From contig CAJBWJ010000060.1 of the NCBI GenBank assembly GCA_903959355.1, positions 1-18,834 of the forward strand: a stretch of DNA of 18,834 bases, read 5' to 3'. Numbering within the stretch: the stretch's first letter is position 1; every line of letters starts with the position of its first letter. The position numbers and the translations under genes are program-made. Below are positions 1-6,085 of the stretch, piece by piece. The notes beneath the pieces are model-generated. The model made no database searches and was not told the DNA's origin. It saw only the letters and a program-made list of their open reading frames with translations. Source of the DNA: an uncultured bacterium. Its GTDB lineage: Bacteria > Patescibacteriota > Microgenomatia > UBA1400 > PJMF01.

Positions 1-198
1 ATCTTCTTCTGGACTATTAATGACTAATTGAGGATCTTGAATCGTGGCCGATTGTGTCCCGATTGGGTTATTAAGCAGTTTATTAGTAGTGTTGTCTTGT
101 CCGCTTTTGGCATTTTCAGAGTTTTGATAGATACCAAAGGTAATCATCAAACCAAGAGTGATGCCGACGAAAACAGCTAAAAGAATTTCTTTTCGCAT
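1..198 (-). CDS. Partial: N-terminus of single-pass membrane protein
   Basis: An open frame reads on the minus strand from an ATG at 198-196 to the window edge, giving 66 residues without a stop. It begins M-R-K-E-I-L-L and continues into one hydrophobic segment at about residues 5-22 (LLAVFVGITLGLMITFGI). A polar Asn/Ser/Gln/Thr-rich stretch follows, typical of a linker to an exported domain that lies outside the window. The positive start followed by one helix suggests an N-in, C-out anchored protein or an uncleaved signal. No family can be assigned from this part. A TATAAT-like -10 lies upstream at 236-231, and a perfect inverted repeat (206-228) covers the probable transcript start. It is divergent from the hydrolase gene at 323. 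The ATG is the first in frame after the hairpin. No good Shine-Dalgarno is visible. Confidence 0.7.
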   Translation of the reverse strand, partial: MRKEILLAVFVGITLGLMITFGIYQNSENAKSGQDNTTNKLLNNPIGTQSATIQDPQLVINSPEED

Positions 199-205
199 AA
201 TTTTT

Positions 206-228
206 GCTTAGGAAAGAGTATCCTAAGC
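206..228. promoter_or_regulatory. Perfect inverted repeat near minus-strand start
   Basis: GCTTAGGA (206-213), a 7-nt spacer, then TCCTAAGC (221-228) form a perfect 8-bp inverted repeat. It lies between a minus-strand TATAAT (236-231) and the ATG at 198, so it covers the expected transcription start. It could be an operator or a 5' mRNA hairpin. There is no T-run beyond it on either strand, so it is not a good terminator. Confidence 0.5.
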
Positions 229-230
229 CA

Positions 231-236
231 ATTATA
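231..236 (-). promoter_or_regulatory. -10 box for minus-strand membrane protein
   Basis: ATTATA on the plus strand reads TATAAT on the minus strand, 33 nt before the ATG of the partial gene ending at 198. No good -35 is seen 16-18 bp further upstream, so this rests mainly on the perfect -10 hexamer. Confidence 0.4.
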
Positions 237-282
237 CACAAAAGTAAAGTTTTTTAGCTTTAGTTATACTATATAGTAGGTT

Positions 283-310
283 TTGACAGCCAAAATTCAT
301 ATGCTAGACT
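283..310 (+). promoter_or_regulatory. Promoter for MBL hydrolase-dnaB operon
   Basis: TTGACA (283-288), a 16-bp spacer and TAGACT (305-310), with TGC just before the -10 giving an extended -10. The expected start at about 317 is only some 6 nt before the ATG at 323. The mRNA may therefore be nearly leaderless, which would leave the AAGGG at 311-315 outside the transcript. Confidence 0.6.
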
Positions 311-322
311 AAGGGTCTATAT

Positions 323-979
323 ATGCAAATTACCTATCACGGACATTCTTGTTTCAAACTTAAAGGCGAATTAGGCAGTGTTATCACTGATCCTTTCAAT
401 GATAAAGCAGTCGGAATTCCTTTAACTCGTTTGAATGCGGAGATTGTTACAATTTCTCATAATCACGATGATCATAATGCTAAAGATAAGGTAAAAGGCA
501 CTCCTAAGAGAGAAAATCCTTTTATTGTAGATTTCCCTGGAGAGTACGAAGTGGGTGGCATTTCAGTTTTTGGAACCAAAACTTTTCACGACCAATTAGA
601 AGGTGCAGAAAAAGGTAATAATATAGTTTTTAAATTTCTTATTGATGGATTATCAATTTGTCACCTTGGAGACTTAGCTCATCAGTTAGATGAAAAACAA
701 TTAGATGCCATTGGTATGGTAGATGTTTTATTTTTGCCAGTTGGCGGACCATTTTCATTAATGAATGACGAAGCCGTTAAAGTAGCTAACGCCATTAGTC
801 CAAGTATTTTGATCCCAATGCATTACAGCGATAGCTCTTATCCAAATGACACAAAAGTTAAGCCACTTGAGCAATTTTTGCAAAGTTTCGGCATGTCGCC
901 TGAACCAGAAGACAAATTAATAGTCGAAAAAGATCGTCTTCCTGAAGAAATGCAGTTAGTGGTCTTGCGTCGCAGTTAA
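323..979 (+). CDS. Metallo-beta-lactamase-fold hydrolase, UlaG/YtkL-like
   Basis: A 218-residue cytoplasmic protein of the metallo-beta-lactamase superfamily (COG2220-like metal-dependent hydrolases). The N-terminus has the beta-strand and His pattern YHGHSCF (residues 5-11). The metal motif HNHDDH is at residues 46-51, the superfamily HxHxDH box that binds a binuclear metal centre. An FPGEYE motif is near residue 72, and HLGD, an Asp-bearing motif, near 114. A late HYSDSS segment supplies another metal-ligand His. The length is normal for the family. The physiological substrate cannot be told from sequence; relatives hydrolyse phosphodiester or lactone bonds, and many are of unknown function. 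It is probably co-transcribed with dnaB 20 nt downstream. The promoter lies very close to the ATG. Confidence 0.85.
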   Translation: MQITYHGHSCFKLKGELGSVITDPFNDKAVGIPLTRLNAEIVTISHNHDDHNAKDKVKGTPKRENPFIVDFPGEYEVGGISVFGTKTFHDQLEGAEKGNNIVFKFLIDGLSICHLGDLAHQLDEKQLDAIGMVDVLFLPVGGPFSLMNDEAVKVANAISPSILIPMHYSDSSYPNDTKVKPLEQFLQSFGMSPEPEDKLIVEKDRLPEEMQLVVLRRS

Positions 980-999
980 TAGTAAATTTAAAGAAAAAT

Positions 1000-2307
1000 A
1001 TGGATCCAAAAGTTCCGCCACATGATCTTGATGCAGAAAAGTCAGTTTTGGCGGCTATTTTAATTGATAAAGACGCCATGATTAAGGTGTCTGAGTTACT
1101 TAAACCGGATTCTTTTTATAGTAAAGCTCATCAGGTGATTTTCTCAGCTATGCTCGAGCTTTATGACAAGCGCATGGCAATCGATGTCATTACTCTCAAA
1201 GATCAACTTACTAAAGATAAAAACATTCGCACAGCTGGCGGTATTTCTGGAATTAGTCAGCTTTCTAATTTATTGTCTACAGCAGCAAATGTCGAAAATT
1301 ATGCCTCCATGGTTAAGGAAAAGTATGTCAAAAGAGAATTGATTGCTCTTTCTAATGAAATGGGTAATTTGGCTTTTGATGAGAGCAAAGAAGTTAACGA
1401 AATTCTCGATACAGCCGAACAGCAAGTGATGGCTATTTCTCAAACTCATGCACGCAGAGATTTCTCACCAATTAAACAGACATTAGTAGAGAGTTTTGAT
1501 CGCTTAGATGAATTACAAAAGAGTGGCGGTGAACTGCGTGGTCTATCCACTGGCTTCGCCGATTTGGACCGCATGACTGCTGGATTACAGAAATCCAACT
1601 TAGTTATATTAGCTGCCCGTCCTGGTACCGGTAAGACTGCTTTTGCTGTCAATATTGCTCAGTACGCTACCATCGTTGCTAAGAAAAAAGTCGGTATTTT
1701 TTCTTTGGAAATGAGTAGAGAAGAGCTAGTCGATCGTTTATTGGTTGGTCAGGCAGATATTGATGCTTGGAAGCTCAAAACTGGCCGTTTGTCTCAAGAA
1801 GATTTCCTCAAAATTTCTGATGCCATGGGTGTTTTGGCTGAAAGTAAACTTTTTATTGATGACACTCCAGGACTTAGTATCTATGAAATGCGCACCAAAG
1901 CTCGTCGTTTGATGATGGAGCAGGAAATTGATCTTTTGATAGTTGATTACTTGCAGTTGGCTCATGGTCAAAATCGCGAAAATCGTGTTCAGGAGGTTGG
2001 TGAAATTTCTCAAGGTCTCAAAAATATTGCTCGTGAATTAAAAATTCCAGTTCTAGCTCTAGCTCAGCTGTCTCGTGCTGTTGAGCAGCGTGGTGAGAAA
2101 GCTCCTCAGCTTTCTGATCTTCGTGAATCTGGTTCTATTGAGCAAGATGCTGACGTCGTCATGTTCTTATATCGCAAAGATGATGATTTACGCGAGTCAG
2201 TGACCTTGCGCATTGCCAAACATCGTAATGGTGGACTTGGAGACATTGAACTTTACTTCAGAGGCGATAGAGTTAAATTCTTTGGTATGGAAAATCGAAA
2301 ACAGTAA
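1000..2307 (+). CDS. dnaB: Replicative DNA helicase DnaB
   Basis: The 435-residue hexameric 5'-3' helicase that unwinds DNA at the replication fork and contacts primase. Residues about 5-105 form the helical N-terminal domain (opening PHDLDAEKSVLAAIL). A linker region of about 150-180 follows, then the RecA-type ATPase domain. Walker A is ARPGTGKT at 206-213. Walker B is LLIVDYLQL at 312-320 with Asp316. LAQLSRAVEQR (353-363) and DLRESGSIEQDAD (373-385) are characteristic DnaB motifs with the arginine/glutamine residues of the subunit interface. There is no intein and the length is normal. The start sits in an AAAAATATG context without a clear Shine-Dalgarno. It follows the MBL hydrolase by 20 nt and is followed by a convergent gene. 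Confidence 0.97.
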   Translation: MDPKVPPHDLDAEKSVLAAILIDKDAMIKVSELLKPDSFYSKAHQVIFSAMLELYDKRMAIDVITLKDQLTKDKNIRTAGGISGISQLSNLLSTAANVENYASMVKEKYVKRELIALSNEMGNLAFDESKEVNEILDTAEQQVMAISQTHARRDFSPIKQTLVESFDRLDELQKSGGELRGLSTGFADLDRMTAGLQKSNLVILAARPGTGKTAFAVNIAQYATIVAKKKVGIFSLEMSREELVDRLLVGQADIDAWKLKTGRLSQEDFLKISDAMGVLAESKLFIDDTPGLSIYEMRTKARRLMMEQEIDLLIVDYLQLAHGQNRENRVQEVGEISQGLKNIARELKIPVLALAQLSRAVEQRGEKAPQLSDLRESGSIEQDADVVMFLYRKDDDLRESVTLRIAKHRNGGLGDIELYFRGDRVKFFGMENRKQ

Positions 2308-2348
2308 AGAAATTTCGCTTTCTCTCCATGATCACTTGAATTGAGTTT

Positions 2349-2582
2349 TTACTTGGCGCCAATGCCAAACAATAGATAAATTAATCCTCCAGATAATAGC
2401 AAAAACATTGTAAAAAAGCCAAGATTGGCCTTAAGCTTTCTACTGGATAAATCAGAATTTGGATTATCAACACTCACGATGATAATTAGAGCAATTACCA
2501 TCCAGATCACACCTCTGACTACTATTGACCACATACTATCAACAGCAAAGGCTTTAGTGACTAAATCACGAATTACATCCAT
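2349..2582 (-). CDS. Small two-helix membrane protein, unknown function
   Basis: A 77-residue protein with no family I recognise. Two hydrophobic segments are clear: about residues 18-40 (containing VIWMVIALIIIVSV) and about 55-75 (FFTMFLLLSGGLIYLLF). A short polar loop with Asn/Asp/Ser and three Lys/Arg lies between them, and a short amphipathic N-terminus precedes. It is convergent with dnaB, with a 41-nt gap, and divergent from the nucleotidase gene at 2666. The compact intergenic spacing and clean two-helix pattern argue for a real gene. It could be a small scaffold or accessory protein of the envelope, but the sequence gives no direct clue. Confidence 0.65.
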   Translation of the reverse strand: MDVIRDLVTKAFAVDSMWSIVVRGVIWMVIALIIIVSVDNPNSDLSSRKLKANLGFFTMFLLLSGGLIYLLFGIGAK

Positions 2583-2589
2583 AATTTAA

Positions 2590-2617
2590 ATATGACTGAT
2601 TTTTATTGGAGAGGCAA
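2590..2617 (-). promoter_or_regulatory. Possible promoter for small membrane protein
   Basis: On the minus strand TTGCCT (2617-2612), a 16-bp spacer and TCATAT (2595-2590) give a weak promoter just upstream of the gene starting at 2582. If used, the transcript would be nearly leaderless. Confidence 0.3.
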
Positions 2618-2627
2618 GGGGATGATG

Positions 2628-2636
2628 TGATATTAT
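2628..2636 (+). promoter_or_regulatory. Extended -10 promoter for nucleotidase gene
   Basis: TGA followed by TATTAT (2631-2636) is a good extended -10. The best upstream -35 candidate is TTGGAG at 2606-2611, with a long 19-bp spacer. The expected start at about 2643 leaves a leader of about 23 nt before the ATG at 2666. Confidence 0.45.
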
Positions 2637-2665
2637 ATGCCTCTTATTTAGAGCAATTTTGATTT

Positions 2666-3454
2666 ATGAAAAAATCTTTACTCGATTCAAAAATCGATTC
2701 AAAAAACACAATTGTCATTGCCGATTTTGATGGTACTTTTACCAAAAAAGAAGTGATGGGCAAGAAAACCTCTGCTTTAATGACTATTTTGATGGACGAA
2801 AAGTATTTAGGCAAAGCAGGTCTTCAGGCTAGTCACGAATTATTCAATCATTATTATCCAATTGAATTAGATCCACACATTAATGAAATAGATAAAAACG
2901 CTCTCATGCAAGAATGGTGGGAAAAAAGTTTTGCAGTAATTAGAGAATGCAAGGTTTCTAAAGAAATGTTATTAGAAGTTTGCAGATCACCACTTTTGCA
3001 GTGGAGAGACCAATTGTTGGATTTTGTGAAAATATTAAATGCAAAAAAAATTCCTTTAATCATTTATTCCGCTGGTGGCTTTGGTAAATTAGCCATTGAA
3101 TATCTTTTGGAAAAAGAGAATATCTTTGCAGATAATATTAAGGTTTTTAGCAATGAAATAATTTTTGATGAGCAAGGCTATTTTTTGGAAATAGTGCAGC
3201 CAATTGTGCATATTGCTAATAAAACAGGCCATTTGCTGATAAAAAATAATTTGTTGACTGCTGTCCCAGATCGTCGTCACTGTCTTTTAATTGGCGATAG
3301 TTTAGATGACAAAAAAATGACTACTGGCATTGATTTTGATTCTGTATACAAAGTAGCTTTTAGCAGCCACAATCTAGAACACTTTGCCAAAGATTTTGAT
3401 TTGGTTTTGCCAGTTGATGGCTCGTTTGAAAAAATAATCGACTTGCTTAATTGA
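2666..3454 (+). CDS. HAD phosphatase, UMPH-1/NT5C3-like 5'-nucleotidase
   Basis: A 262-residue soluble HAD-superfamily phosphohydrolase. HAD motif I is DFDGT at 20-24, with Asp20 as expected nucleophile and Asp22 as acid/base. YSAG at 134-137 is motif II. Lys186 in IANKTG is motif III, and GDSLDD at 210-215 is motif IV. The cap region HYYPIELDP (62-70) followed by an Asp-Lys and MQEWWEKS (81-88) is the distinctive pattern of UMPH-1, the cytosolic pyrimidine 5'-nucleotidase family (human NT5C3), which dephosphorylates UMP and CMP. Length is close to that family. The assignment rests on motif order and the cap signature read by eye. A different HAD substrate, such as another phosphate monoester, remains possible. 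It has its own extended -10 promoter and stands alone before the tRNA gene. Confidence 0.75.
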   Translation: MKKSLLDSKIDSKNTIVIADFDGTFTKKEVMGKKTSALMTILMDEKYLGKAGLQASHELFNHYYPIELDPHINEIDKNALMQEWWEKSFAVIRECKVSKEMLLEVCRSPLLQWRDQLLDFVKILNAKKIPLIIYSAGGFGKLAIEYLLEKENIFADNIKVFSNEIIFDEQGYFLEIVQPIVHIANKTGHLLIKNNLLTAVPDRRHCLLIGDSLDDKKMTTGIDFDSVYKVAFSSHNLEHFAKDFDLVLPVDGSFEKIIDLLN

Positions 3455-3478
3455 TCTATACGGAAAATAAGGTAGAAT
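3451..3478 (+). promoter_or_regulatory. Promoter for tRNA-Leu
   Basis: TTGATC (3451-3456), a 16-bp spacer and TAGAAT (3473-3478). The predicted start at about 3485 lies 21 nt before the mature tRNA 5' end. The -35 overlaps the stop of the nucleotidase gene. Confidence 0.55.
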
Positions 3479-3505
3479 ATAAGACGTCTTGTGAAGAGTT
3501 TTTTA

Positions 3506-3589
3506 GCCGAGATGGCGGAATTGGTAGACGCGTAGGTCTCAAAAACCTATGAAGGCAACTTCATGAGGGTTCGATTCCCTCTCCCGGCA
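3506..3589 (+). tRNA. tRNA-Leu (anticodon CAA)
   Basis: An 84-nt class II tRNA reading UUG codons. The acceptor strands are 3506-3512 and 3582-3588, with discriminator A at 3589. The D-arm carries the GGTAGACGC pattern usual for leucine tRNAs. The anticodon stem TAGGT/ACCTA (3533-3537/3545-3549) encloses the loop CTCAAAA with CAA at 3540-3542. A long variable arm TGAAG-GCAA-CTTCA identifies the Leu/Ser class, and the T-arm GAGGG-TTCGATT-CCCTC is perfect. The acceptor has one A-C mismatch (3510/3584). CCA is not encoded, since CTG follows the discriminator. The lgt-like gene begins 23 nt downstream and may share the transcript. Confidence 0.97.
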
Positions 3590-3612
3590 CTGCAGAACTT
3601 AGTAGCAAAAAT

Positions 3613-4404
3613 ATGTTACCCATCCTTTTTGAACTTCCATTTTTAAAAATCAAATCTCTCACTGTTTTGGCTTTTTTAGCATTGTTTTTTTCTGCATTTG
3701 TTTTTTGGCGTAAGGGTAGAGAAGAACACTATAATACTTTTGAGATTTTTGATGCTTTTTTGTTATCTGGAATATTTGGTTTTATATTTGGCAGATTAGC
3801 TTTTGTTGCTTTTCACTGGGCTTCTTTTAGTCAAAATATTTTTTATGTATTTAATATAGTTGAAAAGTCTGGCAACGAGCCACTTGTCGCTTTGTCTGCT
3901 GCTGTTTGGTTTTTATATCGACATGCAGTGAAGAACAAATGGGATGCTTTTGAGATTTTAGATTTTTATGTAACAGCAATTAGTCTTGGAATGATTTTTA
4001 TTTACGCAGGCTTTTTTCTAGATGGTAGCTATGGCGGCACTTTTACCAATTTGCCATGGGGGATAATTGCTTTTGGAACTTTTGAAAAAACTCACCCAGT
4101 TCAACTCTATTCATTAATTTATTATTTATTTATATATATCTTTTTAAGTAAAATGGAATATGTTTATCGCACTTTAGAATGGTATCGAAGTGGCAAAAAG
4201 ACCGCTCAATCTGGTTTTCTTTTTAGTACATTTTTAATTTTTACTGCTTTATTTTATATTTTGACTGGTCCAGTTCGTTTACCTGGTATGTTTTTAGGTA
4301 GCATCGTTTTAGATTATTTTGTTTATTTAGCTGTGCTTATTTTTGGCCTTATTTTTCTTTATAGAAGATCTGGTCGCTCCTTTAATTTTTTTAAGAAATC
4401 ATGA
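3613..4404 (+). CDS. Divergent Lgt-like membrane protein
   Basis: A 263-residue polytopic membrane protein with about seven hydrophobic segments, resembling prolipoprotein diacylglyceryl transferase (Lgt). Lgt moves diacylglycerol from phosphatidylglycerol to the lipobox Cys of prolipoproteins. Family-like features are the N-terminal ELPFLKIKS strand, GFIFGRLAF (56-64) and HPVQLYS (161-167), which matches the Lgt HPxQLYE box. The expected HGGL segment is absent; the equivalent region reads NEPLVALSAA. The GRIGNFINGE signature is replaced by a stretch ending GFFLDGSYGG (133-142), so key polar residues of Lgt are missing. It may be a fast-evolving Lgt or a paralogue with another lipid-handling role. 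The start has an AAAAATATG context without a Shine-Dalgarno. The stop overlaps the next gene by 4 bp. Confidence 0.65.
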   Translation: MLPILFELPFLKIKSLTVLAFLALFFSAFVFWRKGREEHYNTFEIFDAFLLSGIFGFIFGRLAFVAFHWASFSQNIFYVFNIVEKSGNEPLVALSAAVWFLYRHAVKNKWDAFEILDFYVTAISLGMIFIYAGFFLDGSYGGTFTNLPWGIIAFGTFEKTHPVQLYSLIYYLFIYIFLSKMEYVYRTLEWYRSGKKTAQSGFLFSTFLIFTALFYILTGPVRLPGMFLGSIVLDYFVYLAVLIFGLIFLYRRSGRSFNFFKKS

Positions 4405-5249
4405 ATCTAGAAATTTTATACGAAGACCAAGATATTATTGTTATTAACAAGCCAAGTGGTCTTGTGACTAATAGAGCAACCACAGTTAAAGAAGAAACTA
4501 TTCAAGACTGGTTTGTGCATAAATTCGGAGATGAGCTTTTCACTGATGAATTTTGGCAAAAAAACTCTTCTTATCAAGATCTAATTCCAGCAGATTTCGA
4601 TGCTGAATTTGGCCAGCCTTTAGAAATTTGGCGAGAAAGACTCGGTATCGTTCATCGTTTAGATAAAGACACCAGCGGGGTTTTGCTTTTAGCCAAAAAT
4701 CCTGGCTCACTTATGAATCTTTTAGCTCAATTTAAAAATCGCCAAACCAAGAAAATTTACGCATCATTAGTTCATGGCAGATTTACAGAAAAAACTGGTC
4801 ATATTGTCGCTCCTATGAGCCGCAATGTTCACAATAGATTGAAATTCGCTGTCGATAGTTCAGGTAGACCAGCAATTACCGACTATAAAGTAGAGCAAGA
4901 ATTTCTTGGTATAAAAGAAGATTTGATAGCTACTTTAGCAACCCAAAGTAGATTTAAAGCCAAAAAAGTTAAAGAACTTTATCAAGCTGGATTTTCTTTA
5001 TTAGAATTAGAGCCAAAAACAGGTCGCACTCATCAAATTAGAGTTCATATGTCAGCCATGCAACATCCTTTAGTAGGTGATCAGATTTATGCTGGCAAGA
5101 AGCGAGTTAAATTAGATGCTTTTTGGTGTAAGAGACAATTTCTGCATGCGCTATCTCTTGAATTTACTCACCCACGCACAGGAGAAAAAATGACTATAAA
5201 TGCGCCATTAGCTGATGATCTAAAAGAGGTTTTGAAGCTTGTCCTATAA
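4401..5249 (+). CDS. RluA-family pseudouridine synthase
   Basis: A 282-residue enzyme that isomerises uridine to pseudouridine in rRNA or tRNA. The family signature GIVHRLDKDTSG is at 82-93, with Asp88 in HRLD as the catalytic nucleophile. The opening ILYEDQDIIVINKPSG is the usual RluA beta-strand start. K-x-Y-x-S-L-V-x-G (near 138-146) and GRTHQIRVHM (near 208-217) are further RluA motifs. No N-terminal S4 domain is present, as in the shorter RluA/RluC-like members. A loop at about 40-75 is longer than usual. The RNA target cannot be told from sequence. It overlaps the lgt-like gene by ATGA, which implies translational coupling. The promoter of the following RNA lies across its stop codon. 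Confidence 0.9.
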   Translation: MNLEILYEDQDIIVINKPSGLVTNRATTVKEETIQDWFVHKFGDELFTDEFWQKNSSYQDLIPADFDAEFGQPLEIWRERLGIVHRLDKDTSGVLLLAKNPGSLMNLLAQFKNRQTKKIYASLVHGRFTEKTGHIVAPMSRNVHNRLKFAVDSSGRPAITDYKVEQEFLGIKEDLIATLATQSRFKAKKVKELYQAGFSLLELEPKTGRTHQIRVHMSAMQHPLVGDQIYAGKKRVKLDAFWCKRQFLHALSLEFTHPRTGEKMTINAPLADDLKEVLKLVL

Positions 5250-5267
5250 CATTGTCAGTGCTATAAT
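5239..5267 (+). promoter_or_regulatory. Strong promoter for structured RNA / cluster
   Basis: TTGTCC (5239-5244), a 17-bp spacer and a perfect TATAAT (5262-5267), preceded by TGC as an extended -10. The predicted start is at about 5274. It overlaps the end of the pseudouridine synthase gene. Confidence 0.75.
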
Positions 5268-5273
5268 ATTTCT

Positions 5274-5390
5274 TAGTTAAAAAATAGTAAGAGTGCGAAG
5301 ACGTTTAGTTTTTCGTATTCCCAAGTAACAAACCTGATTAAAAGTCAGGGGGACACCAAGCGAATAAGAAAAAGTGGACGTCTTTTTTTA
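5274..5390 (+). ncRNA. Unrecognised ~115-nt structured RNA or leader
   Basis: From the predicted start at about 5274 the transcript can form a long closing helix. AAGACGT (5298-5304) pairs with ACGTCTT (5378-5384), and the helix continues, with two single mismatches and two G-U pairs, through TTTTTC (5309-5314)/GAAAAA (5368-5373) and TATTC (5316-5320)/GAATA (5362-5366). The enclosed part (5321-5361) holds a second hairpin, CCTGA (5333-5337)/TCAGG (5345-5349), plus A-rich and G-rich unpaired segments. The outer helix runs directly into a T-run (5383-5389), so the RNA ends in its own intrinsic terminator. It lacks the conserved SRP RNA apical motif and I match it to no known riboswitch. It could be a free small RNA or an attenuator leader for the gene at 5480. 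Confidence 0.6.
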
Positions 5391-5403
5391 TTTCGGACCC
5401 TAT

Positions 5404-5422
5404 CTTTTTGCAAAGCAAAAAG
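5404..5422. repeat. Short perfect hairpin upstream of cluster
   Basis: CTTTTTGC (5404-5411), loop AAA, then GCAAAAAG (5415-5422) form an 8-bp perfect inverted repeat between the RNA terminator and the phosphoribosyltransferase start. It has no T-run, so it is more likely an mRNA 5' hairpin or protein site than a terminator. Confidence 0.4.
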
Positions 5423-5479
5423 TAGCAGGTACGAAAGATGCAAAGCCATTCTTACAAAAAGACTTGGCGAAAGGAATAA

Positions 5480-6085
5480 ATGATGACTTTTCAAGAAATC
5501 AGTTTTCCAGGCGACAAAGCCAATTATATTACTCCTAGCTGGGACCAGCTCGACAGTCTGACTCTAGATATTGCTAGACAGGTAAAAAACTCAAGTTTTC
5601 ATTTTGATTTAGTAGTTGCGCTAGCCAAAGGTGCTTGGCCAATGAGTCGTTCTTTCGTTGGCTATTCTGGAGTAAAAGAATTAGCGAGCTTGGGAGTCAA
5701 ATTTTACAGAGGAGTTGACAGTCGCTTGAGCCAGCCAGAAATATATCAAGAATTGCCAGATTCAGTAGAAATTAAAGGCAAAGATGTTTTAATTTTTGAT
5801 GACGTAGCCGACACAGGCGAGTCGCTAGTTTTTACCAAAGATTATTTGCTTGCCAAAGGTGCCAAGAGTGTCAAAACAGCCGCAATACTACTTAAACCTT
5901 GGAGCGTATTAATCCCAGATTTCTATGGAGAAACAACTGATGCTTGGATTATTTTTCCTTGTGAGAGAAAAGAAATGATTGATTTGCTAGGCAAAAATTG
6001 GAAAGAGCAGGGGATAGGTGAAACAGAAATTTTGGAGAGATATGAAAAATTAGGATTTATGGAGGTGTTTGAAAATGTCTGTTGA
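5480..6085 (+). CDS. Phosphoribosyltransferase-family protein
   Basis: A 201-residue type I phosphoribosyltransferase-fold protein. The PRPP-binding loop VLIFDDVADTGESL is at 103-116, with adjacent acidic residues Asp107-Asp108 and the DTGES turn, as in xanthine/hypoxanthine-type transferases. An N-terminal segment DLVVALAKGAWPMSR (43-57) has the family's first loop (V-A-x-x-K-G-A) that contacts pyrophosphate. The hood region that selects the base is not diagnostic, so the substrate is unknown. The first of two adjacent ATGs is at 5480. AAGGA at 5471-5475 is better spaced for the ATG at 5483, so the true protein may lack one Met. It is the first gene of a four-gene overlapping cluster and its last codons carry the Shine-Dalgarno of the next gene. 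A regulator using a PRTase fold (PyrR-like) is possible but less likely. Confidence 0.8.
   Translation: MMTFQEISFPGDKANYITPSWDQLDSLTLDIARQVKNSSFHFDLVVALAKGAWPMSRSFVGYSGVKELASLGVKFYRGVDSRLSQPEIYQELPDSVEIKGKDVLIFDDVADTGESLVFTKDYLLAKGAKSVKTAAILLKPWSVLIPDFYGETTDAWIIFPCERKEMIDLLGKNWKEQGIGETEILERYEKLGFMEVFENVC

Noticed and set aside
2308..2348. Terminator between dnaB and the convergent small gene
   Set aside because: Only a 4-5-bp GAAA/TTTC pairing with no clear T-run could be found.
5274..5390. Small SRP (4.5S) RNA
   Set aside because: The GTCAGG...AAGC stretch is loosely similar, but the invariant GGAA tetraloop and GGAAGCAGC-type element are missing and an extra hairpin interrupts the helix.
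6069..6074. TTG start for the NAT-like/Nudix gene
   Set aside because: ATG at 6075 is two codons later with GGAGG at a good distance; a TTG start is not needed.
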